Part shown: piece by piece, positions 51,461-58,679 of the stretch
Layout of the letters: each line of letters opens with the position of its first letter
Position numbering within the stretch: position 1 is the stretch's first letter
Virus record (IMG/VR): IMGVR_UViG_3300032323_000716
Coordinates: 51,831 to 115,830 of that record
Origin: a virus
Reading direction: 5' to 3' (one strand)
DNA: 64,000 nucleotides
Position numbers and translations under genes: made by a program
Notes under the pieces: model-generated
Told to the model about the DNA's origin: nothing
The model's input: the letters and a program-made list of their open reading frames with translations, nothing else
The model's database searches: none

Positions 51461-52089
51461 TATGCTACCACCAAACCTAACTTCTTGCGTTCTTCAACGC
51501 CTTCTGTGATCCAATCTGTGAGTTCTTCATCATCTTCTTGGAACTCACGGATGCCTTCGGAGATGCAGAACATTTCATCTAGATCGCTAGGGATAGTTGC
51601 TTCTACTTCATCGGCACTCATGTCACCGATCTCGTAGTAGTCATCACTGCCCTCTTCCCAAATACCACAGTAGGCCATGCCTGACTCATAGTAATAGGCA
51701 CGAACAGTGTAGCCCTGCTCGTAGAGTTCTTGATAGACTCCCTGTGGTGGGCTCCACGCTGAATCAAACGATGCAGTCATAGTCTTACCACTATCGGAAA
51801 CATCAGCCTGACTGTCGCCACCGCAGTCCCACTTAGTGCCCCAACGGCTGACCTGATAGTCATACCAGTCCTTGGCACCGTAGAGTTCAACATTGCGTTC
51901 CATCTGTGCTTCGTGTGCATCACGCTCTGGACCCTCAGGAACAGAACCTGACACTGTTTCTGTGAGATCCTTGGGTGTAGGAATCACATGACTGCAGAAC
52001 TCACCGTTATTCAAAGCATCTGCCAAAGCACGGATCTTCGCAGGATCTTCGTGGCTTATTTCTACAAAGTTGTTGCACCAATTAGGCAT
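51460..52089 (-). CDS. Api92-like (YubB-type) ferredoxin-fold protein
   Basis: 209 aa. Starts MPNWCNNFVEISHEDP and contains VSRWGTKWDCG, SFDSAWSPPQGVYQEL, and YYYESGMAYCGIWEEG. This is the pattern of the Api92-like/YubB domain, known from plasmids and phages. Function of the domain is unknown. An AGGAGCG site precedes it. Confidence 0.8.
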   Translation of the reverse strand: MPNWCNNFVEISHEDPAKIRALADALNNGEFCSHVIPTPKDLTETVSGSVPEGPERDAHEAQMERNVELYGAKDWYDYQVSRWGTKWDCGGDSQADVSDSGKTMTASFDSAWSPPQGVYQELYEQGYTVRAYYYESGMAYCGIWEEGSDDYYEIGDMSADEVEATIPSDLDEMFCISEGIREFQEDDEELTDWITEGVEERKKLGLVVA

Positions 52090-52098
52090 ATTCGCTCC

Positions 52099-52284
52099 TT
52101 AATCGTAGTCAGCGGAACTCAATTCAACAGCACCTTCGATCTCGCTGTATAGATCGTAGATCTTCTGGACGATGATACGCTTCTGTCCAGGACGAACGGG
52201 CAGTTCTGACACCAGTTCTTCGATCTCATCCAATTTGGTATCGATGTCCTGGATAACCATATCTAGTTCACTCATCGCACTCAT
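52099..52284 (-). CDS. Small helical protein
   Basis: 61 aa from the ATG at 52284, preceded by AAGGAGAGCG. Acidic helices (LDMVIQDIDTKLDEIEELVSEL). The longer frame from 52374 reads through the promoter and is rejected. Confidence 0.6.
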   Translation of the reverse strand: MSAMSELDMVIQDIDTKLDEIEELVSELPVRPGQKRIIVQKIYDLYSEIEGAVELSSADYD

Positions 52285-52294
52285 ATCGCTCTCC

Positions 52295-52483
52295 TTAGTA
52301 GATGTTAGTATTATACAACCGTTCATCCAAATTGTCAACCAAATTCTGTTCAATCTCTGTGGCGCTTTTGCCACAGATCTGTTCCATGGTCCTTAGAATC
52401 TTTCGCTGTGCCATGGGGGTAGTTTCAGGGGATTCCAAGGCTTCTACAGCCCGTTTGATATATTGGAACTCTTCTAGGGTCAT
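52295..52483 (-). CDS. Small helical protein
   Basis: 62 aa from the ATGA overlap at 52483 (MTLEEFQYIKRAVEAL). Its last residues (NLVDNLDERLYNT) are written by the promoter of the next gene. Confidence 0.6.
   Translation of the reverse strand: MTLEEFQYIKRAVEALESPETTPMAQRKILRTMEQICGKSATEIEQNLVDNLDERLYNTNIY
52310..52338 (-). promoter_or_regulatory. Early sigma70 promoter inside the 3' end of the previous gene
   Basis: TTGACA, 17-bp spacer, TATAAT. The whole promoter lies in the last codons of the gene at 52295-52483. Confidence 0.9.
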
Positions 52484-52776
52484 ACCGTCACCACCTTCCA
52501 TGGATCTACTTGGTCTGAATTCTTGATCTGTTTGGCCAACAGTTCGTTCTTTTGATTCTGTGCAGTGCGTAGCAGTTGCTCACGGATCTCTGCCCTGCGA
52601 GCCTTAGGCAGTTCAGAGATAACTTCTGCCAACACTGATGAGAAATAACCACAGGCGTAAGCATAGGAACCATCGCAGTTCTCACGTGAAGCCTGCTCGA
52701 CTTCGTTAATGGCGTTGCGAGTAGACCGGCTCTCGTCTAGGTATTCGTTAAACTTCTCTTGTGCTGATTTAGGCAT
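52480..52776 (-). CDS. Small helical protein, unknown function
   Basis: 98 aa. Helical throughout (QEKFNEYLDESRSTRNAINE; ARRAEIREQLLRTAQNQKNE). GGAGAGCGA precedes the ATG. Confidence 0.6.
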   Translation of the reverse strand: MPKSAQEKFNEYLDESRSTRNAINEVEQASRENCDGSYAYACGYFSSVLAEVISELPKARRAEIREQLLRTAQNQKNELLAKQIKNSDQVDPWKVVTV

Positions 52777-52801
52777 TTGTCGCTCTCCTTAGTATGTGTA
52801 T

Positions 52802-52830
52802 ATTATAGCACCACTAAACCAAATTGTCAA
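52802..52830 (-). promoter_or_regulatory. Early sigma70 promoter inside coding end
   Basis: TTGACA, 17-bp spacer, TATAAT. The -35 box is written within the last codons of the gene at 52814-53035. Confidence 0.9.
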
Positions 52831-53035
52831 CCGATTTGTAGTCTTTAACCATACGGTACAAAGGGTCAATTTCTTCCGAGTTTTCCAATTCAAAGTCATC
52901 GGAGAGCCAATCGATCCATTCCTCGAGGACAGGGCTGGCATCCCGGACCAACTCACGTGCTTCCTCCTCGGATTCTGCTTCTACCTGAAAGGTTTCAGCC
53001 ACGATGCTGTTGCGCCAGAATGTAAACTTTTTCAT
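52814..53035 (-). CDS. Small acidic protein
   Basis: 73 aa. FQVEAESEEEARELVRDASP looks like a short DpnD/PcfM-type helix unit seen in small phage proteins, followed by EEWIDWLSDDFELEN. ATGA overlap with the upstream gene. Ends SVDNLV at a promoter. Confidence 0.6.
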   Translation of the reverse strand: MKKFTFWRNSIVAETFQVEAESEEEARELVRDASPVLEEWIDWLSDDFELENSEEIDPLYRMVKDYKSVDNLV

Positions 53036-53361
53036 ACAGACTCCACGTGCTTACAAGCACCACGGAACGTGAACCCCGGGCAGGTACAGGTCTTTTCCTC
53101 TACATTAACGTAGTAGGAATTGCCCTTAGACCCCTTGACTTCCACAGTTGCATTCTTGGCTGCATTCTTTGGGGATTTAAATGCTCCGGAGTCTGCTTTC
53201 TCAAACTTTCGGCCCCTCTTATCGAATCCTTTGATTCCTGATTTGAAATAGAAAGGATCCGTGGTGCCCTGCTTGATATAGGCAATCAAAGTAGTGCCAT
53301 CCAACAGGTAAACGTGGGGAGGAAACTGTCCCCCTGTGGTCTCACGCAGTGCTTCCATCAA
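53032..53361 (-). CDS. SWIM zinc-finger protein
   Basis: 109 aa. The C-terminus has a SWIM finger: KTCTCPGFTFRGACKHV (Cys 92, 94, 103 and His 105), preceded by the usual beta hairpin YYVNVEE. SWIM fingers bind DNA or proteins, often in recombination. The N-terminal part is Lys-rich. ATGA overlap with the gene before. Confidence 0.82.
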   Translation of the reverse strand: MMEALRETTGGQFPPHVYLLDGTTLIAYIKQGTTDPFYFKSGIKGFDKRGRKFEKADSGAFKSPKNAAKNATVEVKGSKGNSYYVNVEEKTCTCPGFTFRGACKHVESV

Positions 53362-53624
53362 CGGTAATCCTTCTTGTCACCAAAACGCTCGTTGTAGTCG
53401 TAGCCCGCCATGTATTCAGCGATCTCGTCTTGGGTAAGGTTCTCTACAGGCTCACCTTGGTAGGACCCCATTGGATACCAATGAGGATCGCGTCTACGAC
53501 CGTAGTATGAGTCTGCTGATCCACGATCATACAGGCCACCGTGGCGCTTACGATCGAACTGTGGGCCTTTAAGGGCACGGATCACAGCCTTTTGTTCATC
53601 TTCAGTCATTAAATGTATATACAT
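53358..53624 (-). CDS. Small protein, unknown function
   Basis: 88 aa. MTEDEQKAVIRALKGPQFD with an Arg/Tyr-rich centre (SYYGRRRDPHWYP) and an acidic helical end (LTQDEIAEYMAGYDYNERFG). Confidence 0.6.
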   Translation of the reverse strand: MYIHLMTEDEQKAVIRALKGPQFDRKRHGGLYDRGSADSYYGRRRDPHWYPMGSYQGEPVENLTQDEIAEYMAGYDYNERFGDKKDYR

Positions 53625-53633
53625 CTTCGCTCC

Positions 53634-53801
53634 TTATTTCATTGGGCCGTTAAACAATCCACCTAGCGAACCAAAGGCAAACTTCCACTCTAGTTCACGG
53701 CGTTCTTCTGCAGTTGCGTTGGGGAACTCTTTACGCACAAAGTTCTGGATGTCTTTGAGGATAAGTCCTGCTACGTCTTTTGCTGGAATAATTGATGCCA
53801 T
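53634..53801 (-). CDS. Small protein, unknown function
   Basis: 55 aa from the ATG at 53801, preceded by AAGGAGCGA. ASIIPAKDVAGLILKDIQNF and ending GSLGGLFNGPMK. The longer frame from 53864 reads through its own promoter. First gene of a four-gene unit that includes the SWIM protein. Confidence 0.62.
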   Translation of the reverse strand: MASIIPAKDVAGLILKDIQNFVRKEFPNATAEERRELEWKFAFGSLGGLFNGPMK

Positions 53802-53831
53802 TTGTTCGCTCCTTCTATTCACTATACCTAT

Positions 53832-53860
53832 AGTATAACACCGAAAGTCCAAACTGTCAA
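53832..53860 (-). promoter_or_regulatory. Early sigma70 promoter
   Basis: TTGACA, 17-bp spacer, TATACT on the - strand. Confidence 0.87.
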
Positions 53861-53872
53861 CCAAAAACTGCC

Positions 53873-54052
53873 TTAGCAGTCCGGGTCAAAACTAGCCCAC
53901 TCCTCTTGCTCCGTAGGCTGCCCGTCATCTGCATCAGCAGCCTCTGCTTCCAAACAGTAAACAACCTCTAGGATTTGGTTGCCCAAATAGTTCTTACCAG
54001 CAGCAAACAACACATCCGCTACCGCTTCCAACTGTTCAATTTCCTGTTGCAT
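53873..54052 (-). CDS. Small acidic protein
   Basis: 59 aa from the ATG at 54052, preceded by AAGGAG. MQQEIEQLEAVADVLFAAGK and an acidic tail with DADDGQP. The longer frame from 54178 includes the promoter and a terminator and is rejected. Confidence 0.6.
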   Translation of the reverse strand: MQQEIEQLEAVADVLFAAGKNYLGNQILEVVYCLEAEAADADDGQPTEQEEWASFDPDC

Positions 54053-54082
54053 AATTAACTCCTTATCGTTTACTATACCTAT

Positions 54083-54111
54083 AGTATAACGCCAGTTGTC
54101 CAAAATGTCAA
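54083..54111 (-). promoter_or_regulatory. Early sigma70 promoter
   Basis: TTGACA, 17-bp spacer, TATACT on the - strand. Confidence 0.87.
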
Positions 54112-54112
54112 C

Positions 54113-54136
54113 CAAAATAAAAGCCCTTTCGGGCTT
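54113..54136 (-). terminator. Rho-independent terminator
   Basis: AAGCCC-GAAA-GGGCTT stem followed by TTATTTT on the - strand; it lies directly upstream of the next promoter. Confidence 0.85.
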
Positions 54137-54140
54137 AGGG

Positions 54141-54488
54141 TTAATCCAATCTTGATCCTGCGTAGGCTTCGAAGCCATACCTCTTGAACACCGCAGCAGC
54201 CGCAGCAGCCCCGGCCTCGAGTGTGTCCACGTTCTGGCAGCCGAATCCGCTGGGGTTATACATCTGCAGGCCGCCTGTGTATGAAGGACGAATATTGCAC
54301 TCTTTCAGTGCGCGGCCAATCTTTGTGTTACCTTTGACACCGTAGATGTTCACCCAGGCAAAGCCGCAGGCGAATTGATCCTTACCACCCAGGCGCATAT
54401 GGAAATACTCTGCTGCCGCAGCATACGCAGCAGTCTTGGCTTCGTTGACAATTGCTGGGATCTGCTCAGGGGTTGCTGTGATAGTCAT
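54141..54488 (-). CDS. Small conserved-looking protein, unknown function
   Basis: 115 aa from the ATG at 54488 (MTITATPEQIPAI). Ala-rich helices, a Cys/aromatic strand (FACGFAWVNIYGVKGNTKIG), and GGLQMYNPSGFGCQNVDTLEAG. The shape recalls small phage early proteins. Function unknown. Confidence 0.65.
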   Translation of the reverse strand: MTITATPEQIPAIVNEAKTAAYAAAAEYFHMRLGGKDQFACGFAWVNIYGVKGNTKIGRALKECNIRPSYTGGLQMYNPSGFGCQNVDTLEAGAAAAAAVFKRYGFEAYAGSRLD

Positions 54489-54519
54489 CTTTCGCTCCTT
54501 TGTGTTAAACAATACCCAT

Positions 54520-54548
54520 AGTATAGCACCATGGGTATCAAATGTCAA
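54520..54548 (-). promoter_or_regulatory. Early sigma70 promoter
   Basis: TTGACA, 17-bp spacer, TATACT on the - strand. Confidence 0.87.
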
Positions 54549-54566
54549 CCAAAATGTAGAAAGACC

Positions 54567-54893
54567 CTAGTGGCGTCTGGGTTGCTTTAGCAGTTCCGCT
54601 TCTTTACGCAGTCTGCCGGCCTGTTTATACATCTCGTCGGCACTCCTGCGCAGTTCTTCGGCCCGAGCCTGGCTGAGACTGGTCCCACCGAACTCACGTG
54701 AAATGTAGTAGTCAACGAGACGGTTCTTGATCATAGTAGGCAGATTGTCGCCGTGATCTTCAGGTACGATAAAGCGAACAGGGCAATGACCCCATCCGCC
54801 TTTTTCTATGTATTCTGCATAATAGCGTCTATGATCCTTGTTAGTTGGATCAAACGCCACTAAAGGACGCATTAGATATTCTAATCTGCTCAT
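54567..54893 (-). CDS. Protein with late promoter, unknown function
   Basis: 108 aa. MSRLEYLMRPLVAFDPTNKDHRRYYAEYIEKG, then VRFIVPEDHGDNL and a long charged coiled coil (AEELRRSADEMYKQAGRLRKEAELL). Late box just before the start, unlike most neighbours. Confidence 0.62.
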   Translation of the reverse strand: MSRLEYLMRPLVAFDPTNKDHRRYYAEYIEKGGWGHCPVRFIVPEDHGDNLPTMIKNRLVDYYISREFGGTSLSQARAEELRRSADEMYKQAGRLRKEAELLKQPRRH

Positions 54894-54894
54894 G

Positions 54895-55068
54895 TCAACT
54901 ATTTATAGTGTTAAATGGGTCACAGTCCATGACATAGCAGGCCTCGGGCTGATCACTGACTACTTCTTTAATAGTCTCTTTGATATCCTGCCAGTCTGCG
55001 TCTTCGTCCATGAGCACACCGTCTTCGTCATAGAAAGGATCTTCAAACAACATTCCGAATCCACTCAT
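54895..55068 (-). CDS. Small acidic protein
   Basis: 57 aa, not a typical caller-size gene. MSGFGMLFEDPFYDEDGVL, then DEDADWQDIKETIKEVVSD and a short tail. ATGA overlap with the membrane protein upstream supports translation. Confidence 0.65.
   Translation of the reverse strand: MSGFGMLFEDPFYDEDGVLMDEDADWQDIKETIKEVVSDQPEACYVMDCDPFNTINS
54900..54907 (-). promoter_or_regulatory. Late promoter inside the 3' end of the previous gene
   Basis: TATAAATA on the - strand, 6 bases before the ATG at 54893, within the last codons (NTINS) of the gene at 54895. Confidence 0.75.
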
Positions 55069-55190
55069 TTAACGGTCTCCTTCATGACTTCTTGGGTTTT
55101 ACCTACGGCCTTATCAATGGCGTTTGCTACTCCGGTAACGCCTACAGTGGCCACGAACATACCTGCTACGAATGCAAGAAGAACTTTCAT
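55065..55190 (-). CDS. Small membrane or exported protein
   Basis: 41 aa. Hydrophobic front like a signal or membrane helix (VLLAFVAGMFVATVGVTGVA) with an ANA end that could be a signal peptidase site, then a charged helix KAVGKTQEVMKE. AAGGAGCGA ribosome site. I recall similar small proteins in T4-like cyanophages. Confidence 0.7.
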   Translation of the reverse strand: MKVLLAFVAGMFVATVGVTGVANAIDKAVGKTQEVMKETVK

Positions 55191-55200
55191 ATATCGCTCC

Positions 55201-55293
55201 TTAACCTACAAAGATCCAATAAGAACCTACAGCCACCGCATAGACAGCGACAGCGTAGCCCAGTTGCTTTACATCTTCTAACAGCCAATCCAT
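55201..55293 (-). CDS. 30-aa membrane peptide
   Basis: MDWLLEDVKQLGYAVAVY followed by AVAVGSYWIFVG: one short membrane helix. AAGGAGCG before the ATG and the promoter at 55321-55349 support it as the first gene of the unit. Confidence 0.65.
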   Translation of the reverse strand: MDWLLEDVKQLGYAVAVYAVAVGSYWIFVG

Positions 55294-55320
55294 ATACCGC
55301 TCCTTCCTTACCATATGTAT

Positions 55321-55349
55321 ATTATACGATCAATCTACCCAGTTGTCAA
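55321..55349 (-). promoter_or_regulatory. Early sigma70 promoter
   Basis: TTGACA, 17-bp spacer, TATAAT on the - strand. Confidence 0.9.
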
Positions 55350-55371
55350 CCGCCTCTTAGCAGCGGGGTCA

Positions 55372-55387
55372 GTGGCTAAAAAGCCAC
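55372..55387 (-). terminator. Hairpin after the VWA gene, possible terminator
   Basis: GTGGCT-TTTT-AGCCAC, perfect six-pair stem, but without a T run behind it. Its outer arm overlaps the 19-bp inverted repeat. Confidence 0.4.
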
Positions 55388-55401
55388 ACCCGCCGGCACT
55401 C
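55383..55401. repeat. 19-bp inverted repeat, left copy
   Basis: GCCACACCCGCCGGCACTC. Its exact reverse complement is at 58561-58579. Ends one base before the VWA stop codon. Confidence 0.95.
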
Positions 55402-55402
55402 G

Positions 55403-56596
55403 TCAAGCGGACTCTGTTTCCTTCTCGTAGATCACAGTCTGACCAAAGGGTGCTTCTGCTTGTGTATTACCCTTGACGATAAAGATTGTATCGCAGTAGT
55501 CCTCGTTGCCCCAACCACCACAAGGGTAGCCGTCTGTGAACATAATGAACTTCTTAGGCTGGATACCGTTCTCTTCCATGAATGTCCAGTTGACTTCGAA
55601 GTCTGTGCCACCACCGCCCATAGGTTCGTAGTTAAGCAGGTCCTCACTGTTGTCGTGTGTGATTCTTTGGAAGTTATAGATCTCTGTGTCAAAGCACCAT
55701 AGGCTAATAGCAAAGTCCTCGTACTGGTCCATGATGCCCTTGATCTCTGAAAGAAATACAGTTGCATCCTCTTCACCAATAGAACCTGACATATCAATAG
55801 AAACGGCCACGTCAATAGTAGTTGCTTCTTTCATGCCCGGAAGGATTGCGCCACTGTGCATACTCTTACGGTTAGGGCGTGTAAAGGAGTAGTCGTTGCG
55901 GATGATGCTTTGGATCTCTTGACGAACAAGAGTGCGCCAGTCCATCTTAGGCTCAGTCAATGACTTGATCATACGCATAATGCCTGCGGGAGTCTTACCT
56001 GCACCAGCGGCCGCGGCACTCTGGATCATAGCCTGCTTGATCTCATCACGGATCTTCTGTGCTTCCTCTTTGCTCATAGTGGGCTTCTTGCCATCACCCT
56101 CTTCACCAGGAGCACCCTCTTTGATATGCTCGTCCAGCAGTTCACCGATCTGCTTGAGCAGTTCAGGCATACTGATCTTCTCTGCTTTCTCATAGAGATC
56201 ATCGTAGATCTCTTCCCAGGCCATACCACGGTATTTGCTGTCTAAGCAGATCTTAACTTCAGTGATCTTCTCACCAATACGCTCATCTACGAGGATCTGG
56301 TTGACTGCAAAGTCCTGTGCGATATTAGACAGTTGACGATCACGGCTACCAACACGACCGAAGTGATCTAGGATACAGTGGAGGATTTCGTGTGCGAACA
56401 AGAACTCTAGTTTCTTAACGCTGAGTTTCTCTACGAATTTTGTAGAATAATAAAAGTCACGGCCGTTAGTTGCGGCGGTTGGGCACCAGTCATCTGCTCT
56501 GACCAGTTTCATACGAGTTGCCATGTTGCCGAAGAACGGCGCCTTGAGCAGTAGGCCTACTCGTGCAGTTGTTAGTTTCTCTACGATTGGATCCAT
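55403..56596 (-). CDS. Metallopeptidase-like + VWA domain protein (MoxR partner)
   Basis: 397 aa. Residues 60-100 hold HEILH (69-73) and a further Asp, the zinc-peptidase-like start of the DUF2201/VWA family. A charged helical linker leads to a VWA domain: VAVSIDMSGSIG gives the MIDAS motif DMSGS (268-272), followed by GGGGTDF (Thr 331) and FTDG (353-356). VWA proteins of this type work with MoxR AAA+ ATPases as metal-dependent chaperones. The MoxR gene is next upstream in the same direction. It is transcribed from its own promoter at 56622-56650. Confidence 0.88.
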   Translation of the reverse strand: MDPIVEKLTTARVGLLLKAPFFGNMATRMKLVRADDWCPTAATNGRDFYYSTKFVEKLSVKKLEFLFAHEILHCILDHFGRVGSRDRQLSNIAQDFAVNQILVDERIGEKITEVKICLDSKYRGMAWEEIYDDLYEKAEKISMPELLKQIGELLDEHIKEGAPGEEGDGKKPTMSKEEAQKIRDEIKQAMIQSAAAAGAGKTPAGIMRMIKSLTEPKMDWRTLVRQEIQSIIRNDYSFTRPNRKSMHSGAILPGMKEATTIDVAVSIDMSGSIGEEDATVFLSEIKGIMDQYEDFAISLWCFDTEIYNFQRITHDNSEDLLNYEPMGGGGTDFEVNWTFMEENGIQPKKFIMFTDGYPCGGWGNEDYCDTIFIVKGNTQAEAPFGQTVIYEKETESA

Positions 56597-56621
56597 TAGT
56601 CGCTCTCCTTACTATGTATAT

Positions 56622-56650
56622 ATTATAGCACCTTCAGGCACCCTTGTCAA
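56622..56650 (-). promoter_or_regulatory. Early sigma70 promoter for the VWA gene
   Basis: TTGACA, 17-bp spacer, TATAAT on the - strand. Confidence 0.9.
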
Positions 56651-56652
56651 CC

Positions 56653-56687
56653 AAAAAAAAAGGGTGTTGCGTTTCCACAACACCCCC
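56653..56687 (-). terminator. Rho-independent terminator after MoxR
   Basis: GGGTGTTG / CAACACCC stem with a nine-T run on the - strand. It isolates the MoxR transcript from the VWA gene. Confidence 0.93.
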
Positions 56688-56703
56688 TGCTATGGGCGAG
56701 GTC

Positions 56704-57789
56704 TTAATTCTCCATAGCACTGAGAACATACTTGCCGAACCGCTTGTGGAACTCGTCGAACGAGTCCATCTTAGTTGCATCCAACGGCAAGTTGTAATTA
56801 GTAAGGGCAGTCTTGGCACCCATCACTACCAACTCTGTTGGGAAGTTCTGCATCATATACTGGAAGAAGCGATCAGCCATTGCATCCCAACCTTTGACCT
56901 TCTTCTCTGCACGATCCTTCAACTCATAGCAAAGGCTAACTGTCAAAGAATACATCGCAGACACTTCCTTGATCTGCAGGTCCTTGACCTTACCATCGAG
57001 GATGTCATCTGCCTTAGGCAGTTTACCAGCGATCTTACGGTGAGCCATGAACTTATTGCCCAAGCCATCACCAACGGCACCCGCGATCAAGTTCTGCAGG
57101 GTATCGTTATCAACATCGTCGTCAGTGAGCAGATCACTGACAAAGCACCATGAACGAGGAGTTGCAAACGCCTTAGACGCTGACTTAGGATCAAAGTCGT
57201 AGAGGTCTTGCTTGGCAAAGCCTACATAACCTACAACCTCAGGGTGGATCTTGTTGAGCGTAGCCCAATCTTGCCAGTCATCAAAGTCCACTTTCATTTC
57301 CAAGTGAACGAAGCGGTTAGCCAACGGAGCAGGCATACGATAGGTAACACCACGGTCACCTTCACGGTTACCAGCGGCGACCACGTCAACGCCCTTAGGC
57401 AATACATAGGTGCCTACTCGACGGTTAAGGATCAACTGATAGGCCGCGGCCTGAACAGCCGGAGGAGCAGAGTTCAACTCATCCAAGAAGATGATAGCAG
57501 TAGACTCTGGGTCCATAGGCAGTTCGCTTGGGGGAGCCCAAACCATCTTGCCCTGCTCTGAGTTGTAATAAGGGATACCTTTAATGTCAGTAGGTTCCCA
57601 AAGGGCTAGGCGAACGTCAATGACTTCGCGACCTGCGTCATCACCGATCTGCTTGACGAGATCGGATTTACCAATGCCTGGAGGGCCCCACAAGAATGCA
57701 GGACGGCGAACTGCCAGGGCTTTACGGATTGCCTTTTTGGCTGACTTAGGGCCAACTTGGCGGACGGAAATATCAGTGCTCTTGCTCAT
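56704..57789 (-). CDS. MoxR-type AAA+ ATPase
   Basis: 361 aa. Walker A GPPGIGKS (residues 35-42), Walker B IIFLDELNSAPP (D103/E104), sensor 1 VVAAGNREGD and MPAPLANRFVHLEM as the arginine-finger region. LDELN-APP is typical of MoxR-like ATPases. Together with the downstream VWA protein it forms the pair used for metal loading or protein remodelling. The cargo in a phage is unknown. Confidence 0.9.
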   Translation of the reverse strand: MSKSTDISVRQVGPKSAKKAIRKALAVRRPAFLWGPPGIGKSDLVKQIGDDAGREVIDVRLALWEPTDIKGIPYYNSEQGKMVWAPPSELPMDPESTAIIFLDELNSAPPAVQAAAYQLILNRRVGTYVLPKGVDVVAAGNREGDRGVTYRMPAPLANRFVHLEMKVDFDDWQDWATLNKIHPEVVGYVGFAKQDLYDFDPKSASKAFATPRSWCFVSDLLTDDDVDNDTLQNLIAGAVGDGLGNKFMAHRKIAGKLPKADDILDGKVKDLQIKEVSAMYSLTVSLCYELKDRAEKKVKGWDAMADRFFQYMMQNFPTELVVMGAKTALTNYNLPLDATKMDSFDEFHKRFGKYVLSAMEN

Positions 57790-57840
57790 TAAGACCTCGC
57801 TTTAAAAAATTAAACTAACTATCAATCTCTCAGTGTTAAT

Positions 57841-57869
57841 AGTATAACACCAACCGGTTCATTTGTCAA
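57841..57869 (-). promoter_or_regulatory. Early sigma70 promoter for MoxR
   Basis: TTGACA, 17-bp spacer, TATACT on the - strand. Confidence 0.88.
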
Positions 57870-58501
57870 CCGATGATTTTCACAAAATTTAACTGTGTTG
57901 TTTTATTGCCACGTTGTTGCTTGACCTTGCCCTTGATACGGACTGTGCCTTCTAGGGCGGAACTGAACCAGAAATCAATGATGCTTTCTCCCATACGGGC
58001 ATCGATCTTGTGCTTTTGATACTCGTTGCTGAATCGTGTGCGGATCACTTGGATTTCGCCTACGATCACATCCCCAGGCTGCCCCTGCAGTTGCTCTGAA
58101 GTGAAGATCTCACGTTTGAGTTCAGTCTGTGCTTGATCGCGTCTGGCCACATCAGGCAAGCAGCCTATCACAGCAAAGTCGTACATATCCTTGCCAGTGA
58201 ACTCTTCTTTGGTAGCGATACGCATAGCAGTCTGCTGGAACTCGTTGAGTTGTCCTGAGATAGCCTTAAAGGTATAGGTTTTGAAATGATCCCGGGCGCA
58301 GCGTCCTGCAGCGATATCTGATTCTGTGGCGATGTTTAGGGTACCTTCACGCAGCCATGTCTTGATCATGACTTTGTTAGGACGCTTTATGGGATTCTTT
58401 TGATCCACTTCGAAGTTCCAAACATCTTCCTTGATGTAGCCACCGTTGATACGATCGGCTGCAACAGCCAGGCCCCATACTTGATCTGCAGTGAAGTTCA
58501 T
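57866..58501 (-). CDS. Conserved-looking protein of the MoxR/VWA cassette
   Basis: 211 aa from the ATG at 58501, preceded by AAGGAGCGA. Starts MNFTADQVWGLAVAADRINGG. Beta-rich with DFWFSSALEGTVRIKGKVKQQ near the end and a basic RGNKTTQLNFVKIIG tail, which could be an OB-like nucleic-acid binder. Its stop region overlaps the MoxR promoter. It lies inside the inverted-repeat boundaries, so it may be the third component or a substrate. Confidence 0.68.
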   Translation of the reverse strand: MNFTADQVWGLAVAADRINGGYIKEDVWNFEVDQKNPIKRPNKVMIKTWLREGTLNIATESDIAAGRCARDHFKTYTFKAISGQLNEFQQTAMRIATKEEFTGKDMYDFAVIGCLPDVARRDQAQTELKREIFTSEQLQGQPGDVIVGEIQVIRTRFSNEYQKHKIDARMGESIIDFWFSSALEGTVRIKGKVKQQRGNKTTQLNFVKIIG

Positions 58502-58525
58502 TGTTCGCTCCTTCATAATGTACTT

Positions 58526-58554
58526 ATTATACGATCTCTAGCCCAATCTGTCAA
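58526..58554 (-). promoter_or_regulatory. Early sigma70 promoter
   Basis: TTGACA, 17-bp spacer, TATAAT on the - strand, next to the right inverted repeat. Confidence 0.9.
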
Positions 58555-58560
58555 CCGGAG

Positions 58561-58579
58561 GAGTGCCGGCGGGTGTGGC
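58561..58579. repeat. 19-bp inverted repeat, right copy
   Basis: Exact reverse complement of 55383-55401 (19 of 19). The match stops at the next base on each side. Confidence 0.95.
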
Positions 58580-58599
58580 GAAAATACAACACTAGGACC

Positions 58600-58629
58600 A
58601 AAAAGAAAGGCCGCATATAGCGACCTTTC
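58600..58629 (-). terminator. Rho-independent terminator
   Basis: Ten-pair stem GAAAGGTCGC / GCGGCCTTTC with a small loop and a TTTTT tail on the - strand; it ends the gene at 58680. Confidence 0.9.
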
Positions 58630-58679
58630 TCAAACTCCGCCCCGGGAGCGAATCGGCTTGGAATTTGAAGGGGGTTTAC

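Noticed and set aside
53802-53864. N-terminal extension of the gene at 53634
   Set aside because: The extra codons are the promoter (TTGACA...TATACT) and leader; AAGGAGCGA precedes the internal ATG.
54053-54178. N-terminal extension of the gene at 53873
   Set aside because: Contains a terminator and the promoter; AAGGAG precedes the ATG at 54052.
55432-55815. Long frame antisense-phase within the VWA gene
   Set aside because: It lies within the VWA frame on the same strand; the VWA/MIDAS motifs identify the true frame.
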